Shown here piece after piece: positions 1 through 9,233 of a stretch of 64,000 nt of DNA. This DNA is from Pigmentiphaga aceris (GTDB lineage: Bacteria; Pseudomonadota; Gammaproteobacteria; Burkholderiales; Burkholderiaceae_B). The translations under genes and the position numbers were made by a program. Where the stretch lies: NCBI RefSeq assembly GCF_008119665.1, contig NZ_CP043046.1:5270001-5334000 (forward strand), in the 5' to 3' direction. Numbering within the stretch: the first letter of the stretch is position 1; the number at the start of each line of letters is the position of its first letter. The notes beneath the pieces were generated by a model. It was not told where the DNA came from. It was given only the letters and a program-made list of their open reading frames with translations, and did no database searches.

Positions 1-996
1 GAAGCTGTAGACCGAACGACCGTTGTTGGCGTGGTGCACCAGCTTGTAGTCGGCCGCGCCAAGTTCGGGGTGGCCGGCGAAGGGGCCGAAACGACACTGG
101 TCGATCAGGGATTGCGGGTGTTCGACGCGGAAACCGATCGAGAAGGGTTTGGCTTCGACGAACACGCCGCGCTTGTGCAGCATCTCGAAGGTGTCGCGGG
201 CGCTGTGACCGACGGCCAGCACGACGTGATCGGCCCGCAGGCGTTCGCCGCTGGCAAGCACCACGCCACGGATGCGACCGTCTTCGATTTCCACATCGTC
301 CACCCGACACTCGAAGCGGTATTCACCGCCCAGCGATTCGATGGTCTCGCGCATCATTTCGGCCATCTTCACCAGGCGAAAGGTACCGATGTGCGGTTTG
401 CTGACGTACAGGATTTCTTCGGGTGCATCGGCCTTGACGAATTCGTTCAAAACCTTGCGACCGTAGTGATGCGGGTCTTTGATCTGGCTGTACAGCTTGC
501 CGTCCGAGAAGGTGCCGGCACCGCCTTCACCGAACTGCACGTTCGATTCGGGATTGAGTTCACCCTTGCGCCACAGGCCGAAGGTGTCCTTGGTGCGTTC
601 GCGCACGGCCTTGCCGCGCTCCAGAATGATCGGTTTGAATCCGCTCTGGGCCAGGATCAGCGCCGCAAAGATGCCACAGGGGCCGGAGCCGATGACGATC
701 GGGCGGTGTTCCAGGTTGGCAGGAGCCTGCGCGACAAACTTGTAGCTCATGTCGGGCGTTGCGCCGACATTGCGGTCGCCGCGCATCTTCTTCAGTACCG
801 CTGCCTCGTCGCGCAATTCCACATCCAGCGCGTACACAAAGACGATTGCCGACTTCTTGCGCGCGTCGTAGCTGCGCCGGAAAACGGTCCATCCGAGCAG
901 ATCGCCCGCAGGGATGCCCAGGCGCGCCAGGATGGCATCGCGCAATGCGGACTCGGAATGGTCCAGCGGCAAAGAGACTTCAGACAGGCGCAACAT
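1..996 (-). CDS. NAD(P)/FAD-dependent dehydrogenase (COG2509-like), 3' end outside window
   Basis: The minus-strand frame stays open from an ATG at 996 to the window edge (332 codons), so the C-terminus is missing. The N-terminal ~90 residues form a small lead domain. After it comes a nucleotide-binding stretch, PIVIGSGPCGIFAAL, which is a GxGxxG Rossmann motif for the FAD ADP moiety. Further on are NVQFGEGGAGTFSDGKL and ASGERLRADHVVLAVGHSA, both typical of the large uncharacterised FAD-dependent dehydrogenases of COG2509. The substrate is unknown; the family is annotated only as FAD-dependent oxidoreductase. No strong ribosome binding site precedes the ATG. It lies downstream of the phospholipid cassette on the same strand, but the 193-base gap suggests its own promoter, and a 20-base tandem repeat sits in that gap. 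Family assignment is firm; function is not. Confidence 0.85.
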   Translation of the reverse strand, partial: MLRLSEVSLPLDHSESALRDAILARLGIPAGDLLGWTVFRRSYDARKKSAIVFVYALDVELRDEAAVLKKMRGDRNVGATPDMSYKFVAQAPANLEHRPIVIGSGPCGIFAALILAQSGFKPIILERGKAVRERTKDTFGLWRKGELNPESNVQFGEGGAGTFSDGKLYSQIKDPHHYGRKVLNEFVKADAPEEILYVSKPHIGTFRLVKMAEMMRETIESLGGEYRFECRVDDVEIEDGRIRGVVLASGERLRADHVVLAVGHSARDTFEMLHKRGVFVEAKPFSIGFRVEHPQSLIDQCRFGPFAGHPELGAADYKLVHHANNGRSVYSF

Positions 997-1038
997 GGGG
1001 GAAAGACAATCCAGCAGAATTCCGGGAAGGCCCATATG

Positions 1039-1078
1039 TTAACGAAGCTTGGTCAGAATTAACGAAGCTTGGTCAAAA
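1039..1078. repeat. Two tandem copies of a 20-bp unit upstream of the FAD dehydrogenase
   Basis: Two consecutive 20-base units (1039-1058 and 1059-1078) begin TTAACGAAGCTTGG and differ at one base (G1056 versus A1076). They lie 43-82 bases upstream of the minus-strand ATG at 996. The position fits an operator with two sites on the same helix face (period 20, about two turns), or a recent slippage duplication. No protein is assigned to it. Confidence 0.75.
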
Positions 1079-1189
1079 GCCTGAACAAAGCCGAGCTTTC
1101 CGGTGCTGTGGACGTGCGCAGGAACTGCGGATGTCGCGGTGGCGAGACGCATGACGCCCCCGGCGGCCTCACGCCAGGGGGGGTCAGAC

Positions 1190-2131
1190 TCAGGTATAGA
1201 AGTAGCGAACCAGGTGGAAGAACACCGGCGCGGCAAAGCTGACCGAATCCATGCGGTCCAGCGTGCCGCCGTGGCCTTCGATCATGGTGCCCCAGTCCTT
1301 CGCCCCCAGGCTGCGCTTGACCGCCGACAAGACCAGCCCACCCAACGCACCTGCGGCAACAATGGCCGCCGACATGCCCGCCGCCGCCAGCGGGCTGAAG
1401 GGGGTCAGCCACCACAGCGAGGTACCCACGGCCACGGCAACCAGGCCGCCGCCGATCAGGCCTTCCACCGTCTTCGACGGGCTGATGACCGGCGCAAGCT
1501 TGGTCTTGCCAAAGAGCTTGCCCACCACGTACTGCATGACGTCGCTGAACTGCACGATCAGCAGCAGGTAGAACAGCAGCAAGGCGCTCTGGCCTTCGTA
1601 GCCCGGAATCTTCAGCATCAACAAGGCAGGGGCACTGCTGATGCAGTAGATGGTGATCATCACCGCCCACTGGATTTTTGCGGTGCGTTCCAGGAAGTGC
1701 TCGGTGTCCTGGGTCAGCGTGCTCAGGGATGGCAGCAACAGGAAGCCGTACACCGGGATCATCAGCGAGAACATCGAATACCACGAGGTGCCAATCGTGT
1801 AGTACTGAAGCGGGATCATGATGAAGAACGCCACCGCCAGCGCGCGGTGATCACCGGGCCGCGTGGGCGTAAGCGTCACGAATTCGCGCAGTGCGAAGAA
1901 AGAGATCATCGCAAACAGAATCAGCGTGGCAAGCGGACCAACACCGAAGGCCACCGCGAAGATCGCGATCATCGCCCACCAGGCGCGGATGCGTGCGTTC
2001 AGATTCAGGACGACGGCGCGGCCGCTGTCGCTTTTGACGCGCCTGTGCAAGATGGCACCGATGATCGAGGCGAGCACCAGGATGCCCATCACCACGCCCA
2101 TCAAATACATGAATTTCGTTTCTGGATTCAT
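1190..2131 (-). CDS. cdsA: Phosphatidate cytidylyltransferase-like protein (CdsA family)
   Basis: 313-residue integral membrane protein that by family converts phosphatidic acid and CTP to CDP-diacylglycerol at the inner membrane. The C-terminal half carries the CTP_transf_1 signature: ISPSKTVEGLIGG at about residues 216-228 and GHGGTLDRMDS at 286-296, whose acidic residues bind the catalytic metal. Numerous hydrophobic segments occupy the rest. It is the last gene of a three-gene minus-strand cassette; its ATG overlaps the stop of the acyltransferase gene by four bases (ATGA), so the two are translationally coupled. Housekeeping cdsA in these bacteria usually sits with uppS, dxr and bamA, so this is probably a second, dedicated copy. 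A GC-rich hairpin without a T tract follows the stop (about 1155-1185). Confidence 0.9.
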   Translation of the reverse strand: MNPETKFMYLMGVVMGILVLASIIGAILHRRVKSDSGRAVVLNLNARIRAWWAMIAIFAVAFGVGPLATLILFAMISFFALREFVTLTPTRPGDHRALAVAFFIMIPLQYYTIGTSWYSMFSLMIPVYGFLLLPSLSTLTQDTEHFLERTAKIQWAVMITIYCISSAPALLMLKIPGYEGQSALLLFYLLLIVQFSDVMQYVVGKLFGKTKLAPVISPSKTVEGLIGGGLVAVAVGTSLWWLTPFSPLAAAGMSAAIVAAGALGGLVLSAVKRSLGAKDWGTMIEGHGGTLDRMDSVSFAAPVFFHLVRYFYT

Positions 2132-2724
2132 GATGCAAGGTCCACAACGGCTTGGCGCGCACGCACCAGAAAGTCTTCTTTCGATTCACCCTCGATACGC
2201 GCCAGCGGCGCACCGAAACGCACGGTGCAGATCAGTGGCACGGGCACAAAACTGCCCTTGGGCATGCTGCGATGCAGGTTGTCCAGGTATACGGGGATCA
2301 AGGCCACGTCGGGGAAAGCCTCGCCCAAGCGATACAGGCCGGACTTGAACTCACTGGGCAGCGGCTGCGCGGTGCGGGTGCCTTCGGGGAAGATGATCAG
2401 GCTGTCACCGGCCGCCAGCGCCGCTTTCAAAGGGCCAAGCGGATCGGCGTCGGGCGAGGTGCGGGTGCGGTCGATCAGCACGGCATTCAGGCCATCGAGC
2501 GCAATATGACGACGCAGCGGCGTCTTGCCCCAGTAGTCGGCCGCAGCCACCGGGCGCGTCTTGCGCCGCAATTCAGTAGGCAATGCCGACCACAGCGCCA
2601 AGGTATCGACGTGGCTGGTGTGATTGGCGAAATAAATGCACTGCCCCTCATAGGGCTTGGTATTCACATACCGGGCGACCGCGCCAACCAGCAGGCGCAC
2701 GACCCACATCAGCAGATAGGCCAT
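2128..2724 (-). CDS. 1-acyl-glycerol-3-phosphate acyltransferase-like protein (PlsC family)
   Basis: 198-residue lysophospholipid acyltransferase-family protein. The two diagnostic motifs are present: NHTSHVD (residues 34-40 from the chosen start), the NHxxxxD catalytic block, and FPEGTR (112-117), the glycerol-phosphate-binding block. By family it transfers an acyl chain to a lysophospholipid at the inner membrane. I chose the ATG at 2724, preceded by AAGGA with an 8-base spacer and one base after the upstream stop; a longer frame starting at 2751 would overlap that gene. It sits between a CDP-alcohol phosphatidyltransferase and a CdsA-like gene, so the cassette could supply acyl chains, activated lipid and a head group. 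The actual acceptor is not known. Confidence 0.88.
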   Translation of the reverse strand: MAYLLMWVVRLLVGAVARYVNTKPYEGQCIYFANHTSHVDTLALWSALPTELRRKTRPVAAADYWGKTPLRRHIALDGLNAVLIDRTRTSPDADPLGPLKAALAAGDSLIIFPEGTRTAQPLPSEFKSGLYRLGEAFPDVALIPVYLDNLHRSMPKGSFVPVPLICTVRFGAPLARIEGESKEDFLVRARQAVVDLAS

Positions 2725-2725
2725 G

Positions 2726-3364
2726 TCAGACGTCCTTGAGTTGGCGGGCAATCGCCCAGGTGCGCGTGCCGCAAGTAATCAGGCTGCCTGCGGCAATGAT
2801 GGCGGCAGCCACCAGCAAGGCCCAACGAGTACCGTTGAACCAAAGCTCTACCGCAGCGATCACGCACGCCACCGTCATGACGGCCATGCGCTGCTGCTTG
2901 GCAAACGGGCCACGAAAATCCTGCGCCAAGCCGATGGCCCCGCCGAACAGGCGCACATAGGCGGTCAGCGCGGCACCGAGCGCGCCCAGCCAACCCAGCC
3001 AGGGCATGCCAGCCGCGTAACCCAGTGCCACGATCAGCACCGAATCGGCCACGCGGTCGGGGAACTCGTTGTACAGCGCACCCACGGGGGATTTCTTGCC
3101 GCCCTCGATGGCAACCATGCCATCAAGCAGGTTGCAGATCAGGCGCGCCTGAATGCACGCCGCGCAGGCGATCAGCGCCCAGACGGTCGGTACCCACACC
3201 AGCAGCGCGGCACCAACCGCAGCGAACACGGCACTGGCGACGGAAATCTGGTTGGGGGTGATGTTGCCGGCGGCCAGCGAGCTTGCCGCGCGGCCGGCCC
3301 AGCGGTGCGAGCGGGCAGCAATCGGACGACGATTGGCGTCCTCGGTCTTGGGTTCCGTGCTCAT
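2726..3364 (-). CDS. CDP-alcohol phosphatidyltransferase family protein with variant motif
   Basis: 212-residue membrane protein, first gene of the phospholipid cassette. The CDP-alcohol phosphatidyltransferase region is recognisable around residues 78-103, but the classical D-x2-D-G-x2-A-R-x8-G-x3-D-x3-D pattern is altered: it begins N-LLDG, has AI in place of AR, and has N in place of the third Asp (VGALYNEFPD). Only two of four metal-ligand aspartates remain. Hydrophobic segments flank the motif and continue to the C-terminus. It may transfer an unusual head group or have altered metal use; losing two ligands could also mean low activity. The start at 3364 (ATGAGCACG) is chosen over an upstream in-frame codon at 3397 because the extra residues look non-conserved. 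Confidence 0.82.
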   Translation of the reverse strand: MSTEPKTEDANRRPIAARSHRWAGRAASSLAAGNITPNQISVASAVFAAVGAALLVWVPTVWALIACAACIQARLICNLLDGMVAIEGGKKSPVGALYNEFPDRVADSVLIVALGYAAGMPWLGWLGALGAALTAYVRLFGGAIGLAQDFRGPFAKQQRMAVMTVACVIAAVELWFNGTRWALLVAAAIIAAGSLITCGTRTWAIARQLKDV

Positions 3365-3541
3365 CGGGTCATGCCTTGGTGGGTGGGCAGAGCGCAATTA
3401 TCGTCTAAGTGTGTACCCGCACTACGTATCACCCAGACGAAACCTTTTATGCTTGGCGCGCGCTGATTATCAAGCAGCCACGCGCCAACGAACACCCGAC
3501 AGGGTTTGGTCTCTAATATTTACTTACCAAAGAGAGGCGGG

Positions 3542-3931
3542 ATGCCTGTTGACCGCAAAGTGACCTACCAGCTGGCAGAAGCGCTGCTGCAAGCTATCAA
3601 AGACGCAGACCCAGCTGCGTTGCTGACCTACGGCGTGACCCCTGCCATTCATGAAGAAATCATCGAGGAACTGGATAGCTCGGGCGAGAACATTGCTGCA
3701 TTGACGCTCGCGCCTTACGAGGTCGCATTCACACCGGACAGGACAGGCAGAATCCCGGTCGACAGCTATCAGACGAACGGCGCGTCACCCCAGACCATAG
3801 TTGCCTGCCAGCTGTGGTGCGGGGGAAGCAAGACCGATCTCACTTTGACTGCTGACCAGGTGGAAAAACCAAATCAGGTGGAAAGCCAGGATGGTGCCTC
3901 CTTGGTATTCCGGTTGCTGGAAACGCAATAG
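3542..3931 (+). CDS. Small uncharacterised protein, possibly DUF7668-like
   Basis: 130-residue soluble protein beginning at the ATG at 3542, chosen because AGAGAGG lies just upstream; an in-frame GTG at 3506 is an alternative. It starts KVTYQLAEALLQAIKDAD, an amphipathic helix, followed by an acidic helix and a C-terminal beta-rich part containing QLWCGGSKTDLTLTAD. That last block resembles the 'LW..EEGRSDLTL' ending I associate with DUF7668 proteins, some of which sit near immunity genes, but this match is from memory and weak. There is no signal peptide or membrane segment. Base composition is visibly less GC-rich than its neighbours, and it stands alone between a minus-strand cassette and a small membrane protein gene, so it may be transferred DNA. 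Confidence 0.65.
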   Translation: MPVDRKVTYQLAEALLQAIKDADPAALLTYGVTPAIHEEIIEELDSSGENIAALTLAPYEVAFTPDRTGRIPVDSYQTNGASPQTIVACQLWCGGSKTDLTLTADQVEKPNQVESQDGASLVFRLLETQ

Positions 3932-4002
3932 GTCTGCTGACAGGTTTGCTTGTTTACACCCGCGATGCACCGGGAACCTTTGCGACGCCCGCCACTCTGT
4001 TT

Positions 4003-4317
4003 ATGATGACTGACATGATCCAGACCATCTTCCGCACCGCCCTCCTTGCCGCGCTGGCAATCGCTGGTTTCACGCTGGCGATCATCGTCATGCTCGGCAC
4101 GGCGCTGGTAATCGGTTTCCTGTACTTGCGCGCCAAGATCACCGGCAAGCCCTTCCTGGGCCAGGCGATCTGGGCTCTTCGCCCCACGGCCGCGCGCTGG
4201 GGCTTCCCAGGCCAGACCCGGGCAAGTGGCCCGGAGGCCGACCAGCCGGTCGGTAGCGCTCGCCCGGTGTCGGGCCGTGGCGACATCATCGACGTGGAAG
4301 TCCGCGAAATCCGCTGA
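4003..4317 (+). CDS. Small single-pass membrane protein of unknown function upstream of metG
   Basis: About 104 residues. An N-terminal stretch from about residue 5 to 40 (TIFRTALLAALAIAGFTLAI and on) is strongly hydrophobic and predicts one or two membrane helices. The rest is a basic linker and a short polar tail ending DIIDVEVREIR. That tail motif is seen in small hypothetical proteins of Bordetella and relatives encoded beside metG. Three ATGs lie close together (4003, 4006, 4015); none has a strong ribosome binding site, so the exact start is uncertain. No function can be assigned. Confidence 0.6.
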   Translation: MMTDMIQTIFRTALLAALAIAGFTLAIIVMLGTALVIGFLYLRAKITGKPFLGQAIWALRPTAARWGFPGQTRASGPEADQPVGSARPVSGRGDIIDVEVREIR

Positions 4318-4329
4318 TCTGGCGACTTT

Positions 4330-4356
4330 CCGCCGTCCTGTCGGAAAGGACGGCGG
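4330..4356. terminator. Perfect 9-bp hairpin, possible terminator
   Basis: CCGCCGTCC (4330-4338) pairs exactly with GGACGGCGG (4348-4356) around a 9-base loop, 12 bases after the stop of the small membrane protein gene. No T run follows on either strand, so it may act as a processing or Rho-assisted end rather than as a classical intrinsic terminator. Confidence 0.45.
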
Positions 4357-4459
4357 CAGCAAATCAGCCTTTGGATTGCTATCCAGACACGACCGGCGCG
4401 CGATTAATCGCGCGGCAGACTAGAATCGTGGGTTCTGCTTCGTAACGATTCCTTCCACC

Positions 4460-6532
4460 ATGCCGCGTACGATCTTCGTCACCACCGCACTGCCCTACGC
4501 CAACGGCTCGTTCCACATCGGCCACATCATGGAGTACATCCAGGCCGATATCTGGGTGCGTGCCACGCGAATGCAGGGTCACACCGTGCATTTCGTGGGT
4601 GCAGACGACGCGCACGGTGCGCCGATCATGCTGAAGGCGGAAAGCGAAGGCATCACGCCCAAGGAACTCGTCGCGCGCATCGCCGCCGAGCGCCCGCAGT
4701 ACCTGAACGGCTTCAATATCGAGTTCGATCACTGGCATTCGACCGATTCGGACGAAAACACCGAGCTGTCGCAGTCCATCTACCGCAGCCTGAAGGCGGC
4801 GGGGCTGATCACTACCCGCGTGATCGAGCAGTTCTACGACCCGGTCAAGGGCATGTTCCTGGCCGACCGCTACATCAAGGGCGAGTGCCCCAAGTGTGCC
4901 GCCAAGGACCAGTACGGCGATTCCTGCGAGGTCTGTGGTGCGGTGTACTCGCCCACCGACTTGAAGAACCCGTACTCGACCTTGACCGGTGCCACGCCGG
5001 TGCTGAAGGAATCGGAACACTACTTCTTCAAACTGTCGGACCCGCGCTGCGTTGAATTCCTGAAGGAATGGACGGCCGGCAAGCGCCCGAACGGCGCGCC
5101 GCGCCTGCAATCCGAAGTCTTCGCCAAAACGCGCGAATGGCTGGGTGAAGACGGCCAGCTGGGTGACTGGGACATCTCGCGCGATGCACCCTACTTCGGC
5201 ATCGAGATTCCCGACGCCCCGGGCAAGTACTTCTACGTGTGGCTGGACGCGCCGGTCGGTTACCTGGCCTCGCTCAAGTCCTATTGCGCCAAGACCGGCC
5301 TGGACTTCGATGCCCTGATTGCGCCTGATGCTTCTACTGAGCAAGTGCACTTCATCGGCAAGGACATCATCTATTTCCACGCGCTGTTCTGGCCCGCCAT
5401 GCTGAAGTTCGCCGGCCGCAAGACGCCGGACGCGATCAACGTGCACGGCTTCATCACAGTCAGCGGCGAAAAGATGTCCAAGAGCCGCGGCACCGGCATT
5501 TCGCCGCTGCGCTATCTGGACATCGGCATGAACCCGGAATGGCTGCGTTATTACATCGCTGCCAAGCTGAACCCGAACGTCGAAGACGTGGACTTCAATC
5601 CGGACGATTTTGTCGCCCGCGTGAACAGCGACCTGATCGGCAAGTACGTGAATATTGCCAGCCGCGCTGCCACCTTCATTTCGCGCCACTTCGACGGTGC
5701 GCTGGACTGCAAGGATGCAGACGGCGCGTTCGCCCAGCAACTGCAGGACACCGCCAACCGCGTGGCCGAACTGCTGGACGCACGCGGCTACGGCCAGGCG
5801 ATCCGCGAAATCATGGCGTATGCCGACCAGGTCAATCAGGCCTTCGATACCGCCCAACCGTGGGTGCTGGCCAAGTCGACCGAGCCGGCCCAGCGTGAAG
5901 CGCTGCAAACCGTGTGCTCGCGTGCCATCGCCAGCTTCAAGGCCTTGTCGGTGATGCTGTCGCCAGTGCTGCCGGCGCTGACCAAGCGTGTGGCCACCGA
6001 GCTGTTCCAGCTTGACCGCACCTTCGTCTGGGCCGACGCCGGTGTTCTGCCGACCAAGATTGCTGCCTACCAACACCTGATGCAACGGGTCGATCCCAAG
6101 CTGCTGGATGCGCTGTTCGAAGCACCTGCCGCTGCCGAACCGGCCGTTGAAGAAGCACCGGCCGCACTGCCCGGCGGTGAGGCCATCGCGCCCACCATCA
6201 ACATCGACGATTTCGCCAAGCTCGACCTGCGCATTGCGCGCATCGTCGACTGCAAACTGGTGGAAGGTTCGACCAAGCTGCTGCAACTGAGCCTGGACGT
6301 GGGCGAAGGCCGCTTGCGCAACGTGTTCTCGGGCATTCAGTCGGCATACAAGCCGGAAGACCTGATCGGCAAGCTGACAGTCATGGTCGCCAACCTGGCA
6401 CCGCGCAAGATGAAATTCGGCATTTCCGAGGGCATGGTGTTGGCTGCCAGCCACGCCGATGGCAAGGTAGACGGCGGAATCTACGTGTTGGAACCTGTTG
6501 TCGGGGCCCAGCCCGGCATGCGCGTCGGCTGA
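4460..6532 (+). CDS. metG: Methionyl-tRNA synthetase
   Basis: 690 residues, the normal size for the long form. Charges tRNA-Met with methionine in the cytoplasm. Class I signatures are HIGH at residues 19-22 and KMSKS at 338-342. The zinc knuckle in the connective-peptide domain is C143-x2-C146-x9-C156-x2-C159. An alanine/proline/glutamate-rich linker (about 555-580) leads to a C-terminal tRNA-binding domain beginning [16 protein letters not shown] and ending near RVG, which in this family promotes dimerisation. The start ATGCCGCGT at 4460 gives the expected N-terminus ([16 protein letters not shown]). It is followed by a hairpin and the DUF3460 gene on the same strand. Confidence 0.98.
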   Translation: MPRTIFVTTALPYANGSFHIGHIMEYIQADIWVRATRMQGHTVHFVGADDAHGAPIMLKAESEGITPKELVARIAAERPQYLNGFNIEFDHWHSTDSDENTELSQSIYRSLKAAGLITTRVIEQFYDPVKGMFLADRYIKGECPKCAAKDQYGDSCEVCGAVYSPTDLKNPYSTLTGATPVLKESEHYFFKLSDPRCVEFLKEWTAGKRPNGAPRLQSEVFAKTREWLGEDGQLGDWDISRDAPYFGIEIPDAPGKYFYVWLDAPVGYLASLKSYCAKTGLDFDALIAPDASTEQVHFIGKDIIYFHALFWPAMLKFAGRKTPDAINVHGFITVSGEKMSKSRGTGISPLRYLDIGMNPEWLRYYIAAKLNPNVEDVDFNPDDFVARVNSDLIGKYVNIASRAATFISRHFDGALDCKDADGAFAQQLQDTANRVAELLDARGYGQAIREIMAYADQVNQAFDTAQPWVLAKSTEPAQREALQTVCSRAIASFKALSVMLSPVLPALTKRVATELFQLDRTFVWADAGVLPTKIAAYQHLMQRVDPKLLDALFEAPAAAEPAVEEAPAALPGGEAIAPTINIDDFAKLDLRIARIVDCKLVEGSTKLLQLSLDVGEGRLRNVFSGIQSAYKPEDLIGKLTVMVANLAPRKMKFGISEGMVLAASHADGKVDGGIYVLEPVVGAQPGMRVG

Positions 6533-6553
6533 TCCACAACTGGCGTTACACTG

Positions 6554-6582
6554 CGCGCACTCGGGACCCCTCCCGGTGCGCG
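6554..6582 (+). terminator. Strong two-tier hairpin after metG
   Basis: CGCGCAC (6554-6560) pairs with GTGCGCG (6576-6582), and inside it CGGGA pairs with TCCCG around a CCCC loop, with one bulged T. It lies 22 bases after the metG stop and before the DUF3460 gene. There is no T tract, so it is more likely a partial terminator or mRNA-stabilising element than a full stop. Confidence 0.45.
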
Positions 6583-6612
6583 GCATCCTCGATCACGATC
6601 AGCAGGCACCCC

Positions 6613-6804
6613 ATGATCAACAACTACGAATCCGAAATCACCAACTTCCTGAAAGACCTGAAGGAACAGCGCCCGACGCTCGAAGCCGAGCAGCGCGAAG
6701 GCCGTGGTCGCCTGTGGGACAAGACCCTGAATTCCGAACTCGAAGACGGCTTCCGTGACGGCCGCGTCCAGCAACGCCCGTACGTCTACCAGACCGAAAG
6801 CTGA
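6613..6804 (+). CDS. DUF3460 family protein
   Basis: 63-residue cytosolic protein (MINNYESEITNFLKDLK...), highly charged and mostly helical. It matches the DUF3460 family, short proteins of betaproteobacteria with the typical C-terminal 'DGRVQQRPYVYQ' ending. Function is unknown. It sits between metG and scpA, its usual position in Burkholderiales. The ATG at 6613 is the only sensible start. Five bases after its stop is a GTG that I take as the scpA start, implying a shared transcript. Confidence 0.85.
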   Translation: MINNYESEITNFLKDLKEQRPTLEAEQREGRGRLWDKTLNSELEDGFRDGRVQQRPYVYQTES

Positions 6805-6808
6805 ACAC

Positions 6809-7687
6809 GTGGCCGCACGCGGGACCAGGCAGCCGTCGCAAGACCTGACGGCGCTTGCGCAACCGCCTGTCGATTCCACGGCCAACGTGGTGGACGGCGT
6901 GGCGCTCGCGCGTCTGTATGGCGAACCGCTGTTTGCCATACCGACCGATCTGTACATCCCGCCCGACGCGCTTGAGGTCTTTCTTGAGACCTTCGAAGGT
7001 CCGCTGGATCTGCTGCTGTACCTGATCCGCAAGCAGAACTTCAATGTTCTCGATATCCCGATGGCGCAGGTCACCAGGCAGTACCTGTCCTACATCGACC
7101 AGATCCGCGAACACAATCTTGAACTGGCCGCCGAATATCTGCTGATGGCCGCGCTGCTGATCGAGATCAAGTCGCGCATGCTGTTGCCGGTCAAGAAAGC
7201 CAATGCCGACGAAGAGCCGGAAGATCCGCGTGCCGAACTGGTGCGCCGACTGCTGGAATACGAACGCATCAAGCTGGCCGCTCGGGAAATCGATCGCATA
7301 CCGCAATACGGCCGGGATTTCATGCGCAGCCAGGTCCACCCTGACCTGACTACCGAACGTCCGCTACCCGAAGTCAATGTGGACATCTTGCGTGCTGCCT
7401 GGGCCGATATCATTGGTCGCGCCAAGCTCAATGCGCACCACAAGATCACCCGGGAAACCCTGTCGGTCCGTGATCACATGAGCCAGATCCTGCGTCGTCT
7501 GCAGGGGGTGCGCTTCATGGAGTTCACCGAACTGTTCATGGAACGCGTGCGCGAAGGGGCCGGCCCGGCGGTGATCGTAGTGCACTTCATTGCGATGCTC
7601 GAATTGGCGCGTGAGTCGCTGCTCGACATCACCCAGGGCGAGCCTTACGCCCCCATTTACGTCCGGCTTGCCTACACGGCGACCTGA
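6809..7687 (+). CDS. scpA: Segregation and condensation protein A (ScpA)
   Basis: About 292 residues from a GTG start. ScpA is the kleisin subunit of the bacterial SMC-ScpAB condensin and bridges SMC heads during chromosome segregation. The conserved core begins near FEGPLDLLLYLIRKQNFNVLDIP and continues through LEYERIKLAAREID and the C-terminal winged helix ending ITQGEPYAPIYVRL. An ATG at 6755 would add 18 residues, but those overlap the DUF3460 gene out of frame and look like non-coding translation, so GTG at 6809 is preferred. scpB is not next to it; panC follows after 34 bases. Confidence 0.92.
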   Translation: MAARGTRQPSQDLTALAQPPVDSTANVVDGVALARLYGEPLFAIPTDLYIPPDALEVFLETFEGPLDLLLYLIRKQNFNVLDIPMAQVTRQYLSYIDQIREHNLELAAEYLLMAALLIEIKSRMLLPVKKANADEEPEDPRAELVRRLLEYERIKLAAREIDRIPQYGRDFMRSQVHPDLTTERPLPEVNVDILRAAWADIIGRAKLNAHHKITRETLSVRDHMSQILRRLQGVRFMEFTELFMERVREGAGPAVIVVHFIAMLELARESLLDITQGEPYAPIYVRLAYTAT

Positions 7688-7703
7688 CCCGTCCATACGC
7701 TGA

Positions 7704-8564
<861 letters not shown>

Positions 8565-8574
8565 GTGTGCGGCA

Positions 8575-8591
8575 GGCCCGCGCTGCGGGCC
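8575..8591 (+). terminator. Compact GC hairpin after panC
   Basis: GGCCCGC (8575-8581) and GCGGGCC (8585-8591) enclose a 3-base loop, 10 bases after the panC stop. No T run follows, so termination strength is uncertain. Confidence 0.4.
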
Positions 8592-8649
8592 GCCGGCGAG
8601 CACTACGAGTAGTAACAAGTCCCCACGTCTGCAAAGCAGATCGATTACG

Positions 8650-8925
8650 ATGGCGCCCATGCTTGAAGACCTCGATCATCTCGCGAGTCGCATCAGCGAC
8701 CTCGCCCTTCACGTACAGGCGGTACGCACGGACAACCAGGCGCTGCGCGCTGAAGTGGCTGCGCGCGACGCGGAGATCCTGCGCCTGCGCGGGGCGCTGA
8801 CCGAAGCCTATACCCAGGTCAACCTTATGCTCGACCGGTTGCCGGCCTTGCAGCCGACGGAACCTGAAGAGACCGAGTCGGTCACCGATGACCTGCTTGA
8901 TCGGAGCGCGCATGGAACGCATTGA
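8650..8925 (+). CDS. Small coiled-coil protein, ZapB/DUF904-like
   Basis: 91 residues. Residues about 5-55 form a continuous heptad-like helix (LEDLDHLASRISDLALHVQA, RTDNQALRAEVAARDAEILRL), followed by an acidic, Pro/Glu-rich tail. It resembles the short coiled-coil partners encoded immediately before zapA in betaproteobacteria, often annotated as ZapB-like; those assist FtsZ-ring assembly at mid-cell. Its last codons overlap the start of zapA by 14 bases, so the two are co-translated. An internal ATG at 8659 is an equally good start. Function is inferred from position and coiled-coil character only. Confidence 0.75.
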   Translation: MAPMLEDLDHLASRISDLALHVQAVRTDNQALRAEVAARDAEILRLRGALTEAYTQVNLMLDRLPALQPTEPEETESVTDDLLDRSAHGTH

Positions 8926-9223
8926 CGCCAATATCCTCGGGCGCGATTACTCGCTGATGGTCCCCCCCGAGGAAAAACCGAAGCTTGAAGCGGCCGTGCG
9001 TTATGTGGACGAACGCATGCAGCAGATCAAGACTTCGGGAAAAATGCTGGGCACCGAGCGCATTGCCGTCATGGCCGCCATTCAGATGGCGGGCGAACTG
9101 TTGAACATTCGGTCACCGGATGGTCCGCTTGGCGCGCTTGCAGTGGGTGAGTACAAGCGTAGAATCGACGAAATGAATTCACTTCTCGACCAGGCAATGG
9201 AACCTCAAGAGAAGCTGTTCTGA
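8912..9223 (+). CDS. zapA: Cell division protein ZapA
   Basis: 103 residues. ZapA binds and bundles FtsZ filaments at the division site. The typical N-terminus ERIDANILGRDYSLMVPPEEKP and the helical C-terminus with KTSGKMLGTERIAVMAAIQM and RIDEMNSLLDQAM are present. The start at 8912 has GGAG just upstream; a longer frame from 8888 adds eight residues without support. It overlaps the end of the coiled-coil gene before it and is followed after ten bases by 6S RNA, the standard zapA-ssrS arrangement of proteobacteria. Confidence 0.95.
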   Translation: MERIDANILGRDYSLMVPPEEKPKLEAAVRYVDERMQQIKTSGKMLGTERIAVMAAIQMAGELLNIRSPDGPLGALAVGEYKRRIDEMNSLLDQAMEPQEKLF

Positions 9224-9233
9224 TAAGATTAGC

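Noticed and set aside
31..1062. 343-codon plus-strand frame at the left edge
   Set aside because: Antisense to the FAD dehydrogenase, whose GxGxxG motif is clear on the minus strand.
1155..1185. Intrinsic terminator after the CdsA-like gene
   Set aside because: The GC hairpin has no T run and a bulged base; I do not list it as a terminator.
4379..6586. 735-codon minus-strand reading frame opposite metG
   Set aside because: It is antisense to a clear methionyl-tRNA synthetase. Its His/Gln/Arg-rich composition is the usual shadow of GC-rich coding DNA, with no motif.
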